The position numbers and the translations under genes are program-made. From Phycisphaerae bacterium (lineage in GTDB: Bacteria; Planctomycetota; Phycisphaerae; Phycisphaerales; SM1A02): a DNA stretch of 8,388 bases. Location of the stretch: positions 1-8,388 of the forward strand of contig NYVS01000145.1 of assembly GCA_002684755.1 (NCBI GenBank), read 5' to 3'. The notes under the pieces were generated by a model, which worked only from the letters and a program-made list of their open reading frames with translations, had not been told where the DNA came from and searched no databases. Shown one piece after another: positions 1-6,847 of this stretch; position 1 is the stretch's first letter; each line of letters opens with the position of its first letter.

Positions 1-611
1 TGATCATCATGATCGTGGCCGTCGTGCGGATCACCTTCGGCCTCGACGGTCGCCGATGGATCGTCGACGATCCCGACCTCGCCGCCGGCCGCATCGACGC
101 CCATGCCGTGGGTGAGGAAGAGGCGATCGCCCACGCCGAGCCCCGTCGCGGCGGCGACCCGACTGCCGAGCACCACGTCGAAGGGGCCTTCGATGTTCCG
201 GCCCGGCCTTCGAATCCGCCACGGTTCGCCGATGGCGGGCTCGAAGTCGTCGAGAAAGGCGGGGGTGGTGCCGAGGACGGGGAAACCGCGGAACGAGTCG
301 CCCAGCTGGGTGGGAATCGTCCAGGCCCACGGCATCGACGAGGCGATCTCGGTCACCTTCGATTCCGGGAGCGGCGCCCGCGGCGGGTTCGCGTAGAAGA
401 TTCCGTTCAGAACCGCGACGAGCGGACTCGAGTCGCCGCTCACCACGAGGTGGGCGTTTCCGACGCCGCGGGTGAAGCTGCGTCGCCCCGCCTCCCGGAG
501 GGATCGCATCGAGATGAGCAGCGCCACCGCGATCGCGATGAGCAGGCACGTGACCACGGTCGACGTCGACCGGGCGGACAGCGACTTCAGGACGAGGCGA
601 AGATCGGTCAT
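1..611 (-). CDS. ABC transporter permease, FtsX/MacB type (partial, C-terminal part outside window)
   Basis: Membrane subunit of an ABC exporter, encoded directly after its ATPase. The ATG (611-609) lies inside the ATGA overlap with the ATPase stop, so the start is well supported and translation is probably coupled. The 203 visible codons show a short cytoplasmic N-terminus, one strong membrane helix at residues 19-38, then a large soluble domain as in the MacB periplasmic core domain (PF12704), with phrases such as VLGTTPAFLDDF (112-123) and VLGSRVAAATGLGVGDR (147-163) typical of that family. The reading frame is open to base 1, and three or more further membrane helices are expected beyond the edge. 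From residue 178 the sequence turns acidic and then His/Asp-rich (HDGHDHDD, 196-203). Proteins of this type usually act on envelope lipids, lipoproteins, peptides or metal-related cargo; the substrate cannot be read here. Family call confident, substrate unknown. Confidence 0.85.
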   Translation of the reverse strand, partial: MTDLRLVLKSLSARSTSTVVTCLLIAIAVALLISMRSLREAGRRSFTRGVGNAHLVVSGDSSPLVAVLNGIFYANPPRAPLPESKVTEIASSMPWAWTIPTQLGDSFRGFPVLGTTPAFLDDFEPAIGEPWRIRRPGRNIEGPFDVVLGSRVAAATGLGVGDRLFLTHGMGVDAAGGEVGIVDDPSATVEAEGDPHDGHDHDD

Positions 612-1276
612 GACGCGTGCGTCTCCACGCCGGCGAGTTCGGAGAAACGAATCACGTGTTCGAACGCGGATTCGAGCGAGGGATCGTGGCTGGTGAGCAG
701 GAGGGCGGCGCCGCGCTCCTTGCAGATCTCCTGGAGCAGGGCGACGGCGTTCGCGGCGTTCTCGGGATCGAGGGCCGCGGTGGGCTCGTCGGCGAGGACG
801 ATCGAGGGTTCGCCGGCCACCGCCCGAGCGATCGCGACGCGCTGCTGCTGCCCCACGCTCAGGCGATCGATCCTGGTTCCGGGCTCGACCTGCAGGCGGT
901 CGAGGAGATCGTCCGCGATCTCCGCGTGTCGTCCCTTCGGAACGCCTCCGAACAGCAGGGCGGCGGCGACGTTCTCCCGGGCGGTCAGTCCGGGCAGCAG
1001 GTGATGGGTCTGGAAGACCATGCCGACCCGGTCGGCCCGAAGGGCGTCTCGAGCGGCGCCCCGAACCGCGGAAATCGGTCGACCGGCGATCGAGATGGAC
1101 CCCGCGTCGAGGTCGAGCAGACCGGCGGCGAGCATCAGCAGGGTGCTCTTTCCACACCCCGACGGCCCGGTCAGCAGCACCTGCTCGGCGGCGGCGATCT
1201 CGAAGGACGGAACGTCGATCTCGAACCCGCCCGGTCGGCGGAAACGGAGATCACGGATGTCGAGGGCGGGTTCCAT
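608..1276 (-). CDS. ABC transporter ATP-binding protein, LolD/MacB type
   Basis: Cytoplasmic ATPase that powers the permease encoded immediately downstream (ATGA overlap at 608-611). The 222 residues match the usual length of stand-alone LolD/FtsE/MacB-type ATPases. Visible motifs are Walker A GPSGCGKST (37-45), Q-loop Gln89 in MVFQTHHLLPGLT, signature LSVGQQQR (139-146), Walker B IVLADEP (159-165), D-loop AALD (167-170) and switch His197 in LLLTSHDPS. The QTHHLLPGLTARENV segment is characteristic of the LolD/MacB branch. The third signature residue is Val where most relatives have Gly; this is a tolerated position and no sign of inactivity. The ATG at 1276 is chosen because homology begins a few residues in and the frame upstream is only the antisense of the channel gene. 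A GGGGGA tract lies about 12 bases upstream, too far for an ideal ribosome binding site, and a TATCAT hexamer (1288-1283) could be a -10 element giving a nearly leaderless mRNA (inference). Confidence 0.93.
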   Translation of the reverse strand: MEPALDIRDLRFRRPGGFEIDVPSFEIAAAEQVLLTGPSGCGKSTLLMLAAGLLDLDAGSISIAGRPISAVRGAARDALRADRVGMVFQTHHLLPGLTARENVAAALLFGGVPKGRHAEIADDLLDRLQVEPGTRIDRLSVGQQQRVAIARAVAGEPSIVLADEPTAALDPENAANAVALLQEICKERGAALLLTSHDPSLESAFEHVIRFSELAGVETHAS

Positions 1277-1309
1277 GGCGGCATGATATCCCCCGACGGC
1301 CGATGCGAT

Positions 1310-1329
1310 CTTTCCAGAATGGTGGAAAG
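1310..1329. promoter_or_regulatory. Perfect 7-6-7 inverted repeat in the divergent ABC exporter / K+ channel promoter region
   Basis: CTTTCCA (1310-1316) and TGGAAAG (1323-1329) are exact reverse complements around a 6-base spacer, within the 72-base gap between divergent genes. A 9-base direct repeat CGGCCGATG flanks it on both sides (1297-1305 and 1332-1340). On the minus strand the dyad lies just upstream of a possible -10 hexamer TATCAT (1288-1283), where an operator could act on the exporter operon. Transcribed toward the channel gene it would form a short hairpin with an alternative in-frame ATG (1319-1321) in its loop. Operator for an unknown dimeric regulator, or RNA hairpin: the sequence does not decide. 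It could also be chance. Confidence 0.35.
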
Positions 1330-1348
1330 GTCGGCCGATGTAGGCGGC

Positions 1349-2125
1349 ATGCGAATTCCACACGTCCGGTCCGACGCGTCCCGCGTGAAGTCGCTGAAGC
1401 CGATGGGCTTCCTCCGGCTCTACATCGGCGGCCGATACATCTGGATCATGTCCGGCCTCTTTCTGATGCTGATCATCGGCCCCCTGGTCGGTCGGTTCGA
1501 GATCGTCTCGTCGCACATCTACATCGGCGACCTCGTCATCGGCCTGCTGCTCATCGCGGCGGTCCGGGCGTTCATCGCGAATCGGACCCACTTCATCATC
1601 TGCCTGGTGCTCGGCGCCGTCGCGATCATCGTCGGCGTCGGAGGGCGGTACCTGCCCGGGGATGCGCATGCGACGATCGTGACGATCGCCCTGGTGCTGG
1701 ACGCCCTCTTCCTCACGTATCTGATCCTGTTGATCTGCGCGGACATCTTCTCGACGCTCGAAGTCGACGCCGACACGATCTGCGGCTCGATCTCGGTGTA
1801 CCTGCTGATCGGTGGCGTGTTCGCATCGGTCTACACGATCCTCGTCACGCTCGACCCCTCGTCCTTCGCGATCCCCGACCCGCCCACGGATCCCGACTTC
1901 TCCCTCGGGCCGGATCGACTGATGGCCTACTTCTCGCTCATCACGATCACCACCGTCGGATACGGCGACATCACGCCGCAGTCCGAACTGGCCCGATCGC
2001 TGTCGAACCTCGAGGCGCTCATCGGCCAGGTCTTCCTGACCGTGCTCGTCGCCCGGCTCGTGGGCCGACACCTCTCCGGCGTCGACGAGAAGCGACAGCA
2101 TGCGGTCGAGGAATCGGGCCTCTGA
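1349..2125 (+). CDS. Potassium channel family protein (Ion_trans_2 pore, six-TM-like)
   Basis: Inner-membrane cation channel, most likely K+ selective. The pore signature is explicit: a pore helix around LMAYFSLITIT (191-201) followed by the selectivity filter TVGYGD (202-207), then the inner helix at 219-239 (PF07885). Before it are hydrophobic segments at about 31-48, 59-76, 82-98, 109-131 and 147-168, giving a six-helix layout without an arginine-rich S4, so voltage sensing is unlikely. A Pro/Asp-rich outer loop (169-190) links the fifth helix to the pore. Only about 19 residues follow the last helix, so there is no RCK or cyclic-nucleotide domain in this 258-residue protein. The start at 1349 is the best guess; in-frame ATGs at 1283 and 1319 would add 22 or 10 residues, and 1403 (Met19) would still retain all helices. 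No strong ribosome binding site decides between them. Divergent from the ABC exporter genes, convergent with the DUF1501 gene (40-base gap without a clear terminator). Confidence 0.88.
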   Translation: MRIPHVRSDASRVKSLKPMGFLRLYIGGRYIWIMSGLFLMLIIGPLVGRFEIVSSHIYIGDLVIGLLLIAAVRAFIANRTHFIICLVLGAVAIIVGVGGRYLPGDAHATIVTIALVLDALFLTYLILLICADIFSTLEVDADTICGSISVYLLIGGVFASVYTILVTLDPSSFAIPDPPTDPDFSLGPDRLMAYFSLITITTVGYGDITPQSELARSLSNLEALIGQVFLTVLVARLVGRHLSGVDEKRQHAVEESGL

Positions 2126-2165
2126 TCGGGATGATCGACCGTTCCGCCCCGGACCGACGCCCGGC

Positions 2166-3665
2166 TCAGGCGAGCAGGCCTTCGACCACGCTTCCGTGCA
2201 CGTCGGTGAGTCGGAAGTCGCGGCCCTGGTGACGACGGACGAGTCGCTCGTGATCGAAGCCGAGCAGCCGCAGCACGGTCGCCTGCAGATCGTGCACGTG
2301 AACCGGGTCCCGCACGATCGACGCCCCGAAATCGCAGGTCTCCCCGTGGACGATTCCGGGACGGACGCCGCCTCCGGCCATCCAGATCGAGAAGCAGTGG
2401 GGATGATGATCGCGGCCGAAGTAGGACGAGCCGTTGCGACGCTCGTTCATCGCGGTGCGACCGAACTCGCCGGACCAGATCACCAGCGTGTCCTCCAGCA
2501 GCCCGCGTTCGAGGAGATCGTCGAGCAGGGCGGCGACGGGCGCGTCGGTCTCGCGGCACTTCTTCGGAAGCTGGTTGACGATGTCGTCGCTGGGATTCGT
2601 TCCGTGCGTGTCCCAACCCCAGTCGAAGAGCTGGATGAAGCGGACGTCGTGTTCGAGCATCCGACGGGCCAGCAGACAGTTGTTCGCGAAACTCGCCCGG
2701 CCGGGCACGGCGCCGTAGCGGTCGAGCGTCTCCGGCGACTCGTGGGCGATGTCCATCACCTCGGGCACCGCGGCCTGCATCCGGAACGCCAGTTCGTACT
2801 GGGCGATCCGGGCCAGCGTCTCGGGGTCACCCTGCCGCTCGCACTGGAGCCCGTTCAATTCCGCGAGGGCCTCGATGGTCGCGGCCCGGGTGTCGCGATC
2901 GATGCCGGGCGGGTCCGCCGCGAAGAGCACGGGGTCGCCTTCGGATCGACACTGGACCCCCTGGTGCACGCTCGGGAGGAAACCACTGCCCCAGACGCTC
3001 TTTCCCGCGCTGGGGGTCTTGCCGCCGGAGACCAGCACCATGTAGGCGGGCAGGTCGCGATTCTCCGAACCGATCCCGTAACTGATCCAGGATCCGAGGG
3101 ACGGACGCCCGAGCCGGGGCGACCCGGTGTAGAGGAGCAACTGCGCTGGTGCGTGGTTGAATTGATCGGTGTGCATCGACCGCACCACGGCGATCCGGTC
3201 CGCGTGCCGCGCCAGCCCGGGCAGGAGCTCGCTGATCTCGGTGCCCGACCGCCCGTGCGGTGCGAACGCGTACGGCGACGCGAGCACCTCGGGATGCCCC
3301 TTGATGAAGGCGAAGTTCTCGGGATCGAGCAGATGGTCCGGACACGGCTTGCCGTTCCATCGCTCGAGGGTCGGTTTCGGATCGAGCAGGTCGTGATGCG
3401 GCGGACTGCCGGCCATGTGCAGGTAGACGATGCGTTTCGCCTTCGGCGCGAAGTGGGGCCGGGTGAGATCCAGACCGACCGTCGTCTCGCCGTCGCCCAT
3501 CCCGAACGCGGGCCGGGTCGCTTCCGCGGTCGCCCAGGCGAGGGCCATGCCGCCGATGCCGGTACCGATCCGACCGAGGAACGCCCGTCGGGTGGTCGCT
3601 TCCAGTCGATCCCGCACCAGTCGGTGGTGCAGGTCGCGAGCGGCATGTTCGGTTCTTCTGCCCAT
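2166..3665 (-). CDS. DUF1501 domain-containing protein with Tat signal
   Basis: Exported protein of the DUF1501 family (PF07394), related by fold to the alkaline phosphatase/sulfatase superfamily. Its substrate has no established biochemical role that I know of. The 499 residues are a usual length for the family. The N-terminus carries a twin-arginine signal, TTRRAFLGRIGTGIGG (24-39, Arg26-Arg27), followed by a hydrophobic stretch and no lipobox, so the folded protein is expected outside the cytoplasmic membrane. Conserved family blocks are HMAGSPPHHDLLDPKP (83-98), SMHTDQFNHAPAQ (163-175), WDTHG (351-355), GEFGRT (399-404) and GRDHHPHCFSIWMAGGG (417-433); the His/Asp-rich blocks look like metal ligands. 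It is the second gene of a two-gene operon, 16 bases after the DUF1553 gene, with a good ribosome binding site that supports the ATG at 3665. In planctomycetes such pairs occur in many copies per genome and are often proposed to take part in polysaccharide breakdown; that is association, not proof. Confidence 0.93.
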   Translation of the reverse strand: MGRRTEHAARDLHHRLVRDRLEATTRRAFLGRIGTGIGGMALAWATAEATRPAFGMGDGETTVGLDLTRPHFAPKAKRIVYLHMAGSPPHHDLLDPKPTLERWNGKPCPDHLLDPENFAFIKGHPEVLASPYAFAPHGRSGTEISELLPGLARHADRIAVVRSMHTDQFNHAPAQLLLYTGSPRLGRPSLGSWISYGIGSENRDLPAYMVLVSGGKTPSAGKSVWGSGFLPSVHQGVQCRSEGDPVLFAADPPGIDRDTRAATIEALAELNGLQCERQGDPETLARIAQYELAFRMQAAVPEVMDIAHESPETLDRYGAVPGRASFANNCLLARRMLEHDVRFIQLFDWGWDTHGTNPSDDIVNQLPKKCRETDAPVAALLDDLLERGLLEDTLVIWSGEFGRTAMNERRNGSSYFGRDHHPHCFSIWMAGGGVRPGIVHGETCDFGASIVRDPVHVHDLQATVLRLLGFDHERLVRRHQGRDFRLTDVHGSVVEGLLA

Positions 3666-3673
3666 GGGTCGGT

Positions 3674-3679
3674 CTCCCC
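3674..3679 (-). promoter_or_regulatory. Ribosome binding site of the DUF1501 gene
   Basis: GGGGAG on the minus strand lies 8 bases before the ATG at 3665, inside the 16-base gap after the upstream stop codon. It is the clearest Shine-Dalgarno-like site in the window and supports both the chosen start and independent re-initiation in the operon. Confidence 0.5.
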
Positions 3680-3681
3680 GG

Positions 3682-6600
3682 TCAGCCGCGGTTGAGGAAC
3701 TCGTCGAGATTGAGAATCACGTTCGCCACCACGATCCGCGCCGCGAACGACGCCGCGTCGAGGCCGTCCGGCACGGTGGCCCGCGCCGCGTCGATCAACG
3801 CCGCCGCCCGCTCGGGTGCGTCGCGGAACCGCTGCGTCTCGGCCTCGAGAAGCCGCTGAAGCACGTCGATCTCACGAGGGTCGGGTCGACGGGCGATCGC
3901 GAGCCGCACCGCACGGACGAGCTCGCCGTCGCTCCCGGCCTCCGACCAGGCACGACGGGCCAGTCCGCCCGCGGCTTCGACGAACGCCTCGTCGTTGAGC
4001 GTCACCAGCGCCTGCAACGGCGTGTTGGTCCGGATCCGCCGGGCGACGCACGTCTCGCGACTTCCCGCGTCGAAGGCCACCATCGACGGATATGGCGCCG
4101 TGCGACGCCAGAAGGTGTAGAGACCGCGCCGGTGACGGGCGTCGTCCTCGGCGGTCATCCAGCGTTCACCGCTGTAGACGACCTGCCAGACGCCGTCCGG
4201 CTGCGGCGGGTACACCGGAGGACCGAACATCTTCGGCGAGCGAAGCCCCGACGCCTCGAGGGCGGCGTCGCGAATCGCCTCCGCCTCGAGCCGGAAGCGG
4301 GGGCCGCGGGCGAGCAGCTCGTTGTCCGGGTCCCGGGCGAGGGAATCCCGATCCATGACGGACGACTGTCGATAGGTCGCGCTGGTCACGATCTCCCGGC
4401 AGAGTCGCTTGTGACTCCAGCCCTGTTCCATGAATCCGACCGCGAGGTGATCGAGGAGGTCCTGATGCGCCGGCGGGATGCCCTGGGTCCCGAAGTCCTC
4501 GAGCGTCTCGACCAGCCCGCGACCGAAGAATCGTTCCCAAACACGGTTCACGTGGACGCGGGCGGTGAGCGGGTTTCGATCATCCGCCACCCAGCGTGCG
4601 AAGGCGAGCCGATCCGGCTCGGAGGCCGCGTCGCTCGGAAGTTCGTGGAGGAAGTCCGGCACGCCGGCGTCGACCACGCCGCCCGGACTCCGCCAGTCGC
4701 CGCGTTCGAGAATGTTCGTGGTACGACGTTCCGACGCCACCTGCTCCCGAAGCACCGGGACCCGTGGCGCCGCGGCTTCGAGCGCGTCGATCTCCGCATC
4801 GATTCGGACGAGCTCCACCCGGTCCGCACGGGTCGCGGCGAGCCCCGGCGGGCTGATCTCCGCCCGCCAGTGGACTTCGAGCCGCGCACGTTGCGTCGCG
4901 TCCCGGTCTTCTCCCGCCATCAGCGCGGATCGGACATCGCCCGGGAGGTGCCGACCGCCACGTTCCATCTCCGCGTCGATCCAGGCGTCGACGTCCTCGA
5001 GCCAGCGCGGCGGATCGGCGCCTTCGCGGATCAGTCCGACCGGACCCCAGTGCGCCAACGCCGCCTGTTCGCCCGCCTGCATCGATGCCGCGACGCCGGT
5101 GATCACCGATCCGGCGGGAAGGTCGAGCGCCTCGGCGGGCCACTCGAGCCGGACCCAGCCCTCCGCCGAAGGGAGGTCGCCGATTCGTCGACGCGAACCG
5201 GTGTCCTCGGCCCCGAGGGCATGCTCGAGCGTTCCCCAGTACGCCCGATGCTCCCAACCGCCGTCGACGGCTTCGATCTGGATCATGACGCCGGCCGGCG
5301 GCCGAGCGGGATCGAGTCGGATCCACGCTTCCAGTCGATCGTCGGCCATGGTGGTGATCCGCGACCCCGGCGGGATGTCGTGGACGAAATGCTGCTGGAA
5401 CTTCCCGGCCGGCGCTTCCAGTCTTCGCGAACGGTGCCAGCCGGGCGGCGGATCGATCCCGTCGTCCCAGGGCAGGGTCCCTCGGACCAGCGCTCCCGAG
5501 GGGATCGCGCCGGGCGGACGGGCGTCCGGCAGGATGGGAATCCGATCGGCCGGAATCGAAGACGCGGGCGCCTCGAGAACGCGACGATCCCGTTCGGCGG
5601 TCGTCCGATCACGCGCGGATCGGAGTTCGTTCCGTCGGGTGCGGTCGCCCGGCGTCACCCAGGACAGCAGCGGGTGCTCGTCGGGCCGGTCGGCGTCCTG
5701 CGTCGTGTTGAAGAACGCATAGAGCCCGTAGTACTCCGCGGTCGAGATCGGGTCGTACTTGTGATCGTGACAGGCGGCGCACTCCGCGGTCAGCCCCATC
5801 CAGGTCGTGAGCGTGGTGTTCACCCGATCGGCGACCGCGGCGACCCGGAACTCCTCGTCCCGGGTTCCACCCTCGTCGTTGGTCATGGTGTTGCGGTGGA
5901 AGGCGGTGGCGAGCACCGACGCATCGTCGCCCCCGGGCAGAAGATCACCGGCGAGCTGGGCGACGGTGAACCGGTCGAAGGGGAGATCGTCGTTGAACGC
6001 GTTGATCACCCAGTCCCGCCACGGCCACATGGTCCGGCTTCGGTCAGCTTCGTATCCGCGGGTGTCGGCGTACCGGGCCACGTCGAGCCAGACGCGGGCC
6101 CAGCGTTCACCGAACGCCGGATCCGCGAGCAGACCGTCGACGAACCGCTCGTAGGCGTCCGGTCGCGCATCGCCGAGGAACGCGTCGACGCCCTCGGGCG
6201 TCGGCGGCAGACCGGTCAGATCCAGCGAGACGCGTCGGGCGAGCATCGCCCGATCGGCCTCCACCGACGGCGTCACGCCCGCCGCGGCGTGCGCCGCCGC
6301 GACGAAGCGGTCGAGGTCGCGTCTCGCCCACGCCTCACCCGCGGTCGGAACGTCGCCGGATTCCTCCGGATGCCGCCAGGCCCAGTGCGTCTCGTAGTCC
6401 GCACCTTCCTCGATCCATCGACGGATCAGTTCGATCTCCGCGGCGGTGAGTGGTTCGCCGGCACCGGGCGGCGGCATCACCTGTTCGGGATCCTCGCTGG
6501 TGATCCGCGCGAGCAGCGATCCGGCGTTCCCGTCGCCCGGCACGATGGCGGGGCCGCGGCGTCGTGAGGCGACGGCGTCCGCGTGCCGGTCGAGTCGAAG

Positions 6601-6780
6601 TCCGGCGAGTCGCGCCGCCTCGTCGGGGCCGTGACACGGCAGGCACCTCGACAGGAGCGGACGAATGGTCCGGTTGAAGGAGACCGGCTGGTCGGTCGCG
6701 GCGGCGGCGTACGACGATGAAGCCGCGACCGGGATCGCGGTCGCAATGACCATGCAGGCATGAGCGATTCGCAACGGCAC
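3682..6780 (-). CDS. Secreted DUF1549/DUF1553 protein with Planctomycete cytochrome C domain (PSCyt1-PSCyt2-PSD1)
   Basis: Large exported haem-type protein, 1032 residues from the proposed GTG start. Order of parts: signal peptide (1-28, core AHACMVIATAIPVAA); Planctomycete cytochrome C domain (PF07635, about 35-130) with haem motif CLPCH (46-50) and likely distal ligand Met102 in VMPPPG; DUF1549 (PF07583, about 155-365) with a second CxxCH, CAACHDHKYDP (334-344); a long middle part (about 380-715) whose 440-600 section looks like a beta-sandwich, lectin-like insert (for example EAWIRLDPARPPAGVMIQIE, 484-503); then DUF1553 (PF07587, about 720-1005) with NPLTARVHVNRVWERFFGRG (736-755) and RTNTPLQALVTLND (917-930). 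The start is uncertain. GTG at 6780 gives a proper signal peptide with an Arg before the core; ATG at 6753 lacks a charged n-region; ATG at 6849 would give an unusually long 40-residue n-region and overlap the divergent gene's start codon. Co-transcribed with the DUF1501 gene. Enzymatic role unproven; redox or sugar-degradation roles are proposals. Confidence 0.92.
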   Translation of the reverse strand: MPLRIAHACMVIATAIPVAASSSYAAAATDQPVSFNRTIRPLLSRCLPCHGPDEAARLAGLRLDRHADAVASRRRGPAIVPGDGNAGSLLARITSEDPEQVMPPPGAGEPLTAAEIELIRRWIEEGADYETHWAWRHPEESGDVPTAGEAWARRDLDRFVAAAHAAAGVTPSVEADRAMLARRVSLDLTGLPPTPEGVDAFLGDARPDAYERFVDGLLADPAFGERWARVWLDVARYADTRGYEADRSRTMWPWRDWVINAFNDDLPFDRFTVAQLAGDLLPGGDDASVLATAFHRNTMTNDEGGTRDEEFRVAAVADRVNTTLTTWMGLTAECAACHDHKYDPISTAEYYGLYAFFNTTQDADRPDEHPLLSWVTPGDRTRRNELRSARDRTTAERDRRVLEAPASSIPADRIPILPDARPPGAIPSGALVRGTLPWDDGIDPPPGWHRSRRLEAPAGKFQQHFVHDIPPGSRITTMADDRLEAWIRLDPARPPAGVMIQIEAVDGGWEHRAYWGTLEHALGAEDTGSRRRIGDLPSAEGWVRLEWPAEALDLPAGSVITGVAASMQAGEQAALAHWGPVGLIREGADPPRWLEDVDAWIDAEMERGGRHLPGDVRSALMAGEDRDATQRARLEVHWRAEISPPGLAATRADRVELVRIDAEIDALEAAAPRVPVLREQVASERRTTNILERGDWRSPGGVVDAGVPDFLHELPSDAASEPDRLAFARWVADDRNPLTARVHVNRVWERFFGRGLVETLEDFGTQGIPPAHQDLLDHLAVGFMEQGWSHKRLCREIVTSATYRQSSVMDRDSLARDPDNELLARGPRFRLEAEAIRDAALEASGLRSPKMFGPPVYPPQPDGVWQVVYSGERWMTAEDDARHRRGLYTFWRRTAPYPSMVAFDAGSRETCVARRIRTNTPLQALVTLNDEAFVEAAGGLARRAWSEAGSDGELVRAVRLAIARRPDPREIDVLQRLLEAETQRFRDAPERAAALIDAARATVPDGLDAASFAARIVVANVILNLDEFLNRG

Positions 6781-6810
6781 GATTCCGAGTCTATCGTCTT
6801 GGATTCGCAA
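6766..6810. repeat. 9-base direct repeat in the DUF1553 / YpdA-like divergent region
   Basis: GATTCGCAA occurs at 6766-6774 and again at 6802-6810, 36 bases apart start to start. The first copy lies in the proposed signal-peptide codons, the second in the 67-base gap between the divergent starts. That gap (6781-6847) is the only place for promoters of both genes; I see no convincing -35/-10 pair in it. The repeat might be a regulator half-site pair on the same face of the helix, or chance. Confidence 0.25.
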
Positions 6811-6847
6811 AGCGATCTTCCTCCCGACCTTCCGCCGGATCCGACGC

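Noticed and set aside
617..1348. N-terminal extension of the K+ channel across the ABC ATPase gene
   Set aside because: The frame is open, but its sequence is the antisense of the Walker and signature motifs and has no homology of its own.
1277..2101. N-terminal extension of the ABC ATPase through the channel gene on the minus strand
   Set aside because: The extension is low-complexity Asp/Arg/Gln-rich antisense of the K+ channel. ATPase homology starts at the ATG at 1276.
2126..2165. Possible terminator between the convergent K+ channel and DUF1501 genes
   Set aside because: Only a 6-base stem with one mismatch around GCCCC and no T tract on either strand.
2100..3695. Plus-strand frame of about 531 codons opposite the DUF1501 gene
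   Set aside because: Mirror of the real gene; no family motif, and the minus strand has Tat signal and DUF1501 blocks.
3430..6567. Plus-strand frame of about 1045 codons opposite the DUF1553 gene
   Set aside because: Its residues are Arg/Pro/Gly-rich with no recognisable domain, while the minus strand carries clear conserved families over the same bases. Long antisense frames are expected at this GC content.
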